Below, in pieces: positions 12,573 through 12,588 of a DNA stretch of 12,588 nucleotides; within the stretch, counting starts at the first letter, position 1; each line of letters begins with the position of its first letter. Made by a program: the position numbers and the translations under genes. The DNA comes from an uncultured Oscillospiraceae bacterium. GTDB taxonomy: Bacteria; Bacillota; Clostridia; Oscillospirales; Oscillospiraceae. The DNA is taken from the NCBI GenBank assembly GCA_910579725.1, contig CAJTUD010000076.1, positions 1 to 12,588 of the forward strand. The letters run 5' to 3'. The notes under the pieces are model-generated. The model was not told where the DNA came from and did not search any database. It saw nothing but the letters and a program-made list of their open reading frames with translations.

Positions 12573-12588
12573 AATTGTAAGAAAACGC

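Overview
The window reads as a piece of a Clostridia-type (Bacillota) genome, probably from a gut commensal. The signs are strong GGAGG-type ribosome binding sites, TTG starts, AT-rich intergenic DNA between GC-rich genes, and protein types (paired ParB-like proteins, a small WYL-type HTH protein, large serine recombinases in tandem) typical of mobile elements in that class. The species cannot be fixed from the sequence. There is no tRNA, rRNA or CRISPR array.

Layout. (1) Positions 1-2570 look like ordinary chromosome: an amidohydrolase gene, a convergent MerR regulator, a divergent short-chain dehydrogenase sharing a MerR-type operator/promoter with it, and a convergent XRE regulator. (2) Positions 2570-3150 are AT-rich and full of hairpins. 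They include a nested multi-branch fold (2843-2978) and a leader ORF of 38 codons that contains its own intrinsic terminator and overlaps the next gene. (3) Positions 3151-3468 encode a small HTH protein. (4) Positions 3469-4073 hold about 600 bases with no convincing gene but many stem-loops, one of them a very regular 54-base hairpin just before a parB-like gene. (5) Positions 4074-5899 hold two translationally coupled ParB-like genes ended by a strong terminator, with no ParA in sight. (6) Positions 6010-6276 encode a small DUF6870-like protein. (7) Positions 6411-11756 hold a tight operon of three large serine recombinases (the first broken by a one-base frameshift) plus a small stand-alone resolvase domain whose catalytic serine position is alanine. 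It ends in a bidirectional terminator. (8) Positions 11854-12588 hold an unknown 106-residue protein and a recombinase fragment truncated at both ends.

Taken together, roughly 2.84-11.83 kb looks like an integrated element made almost only of regulation, ParB-like and recombination functions, with no recognisable cargo, relaxase or transfer gene. The recombinases probably mediate excision and integration. The ParB-like pair may handle stability, DNA marking or regulation. The HTH protein, leader peptide and structured RNAs may control expression. The most unusual points are the serine-recombinase trio with a catalytically dead fourth member, the leader-peptide attenuator, and the two uncharacterised structured regions. 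Element ends could not be identified, and all folds were found by eye.
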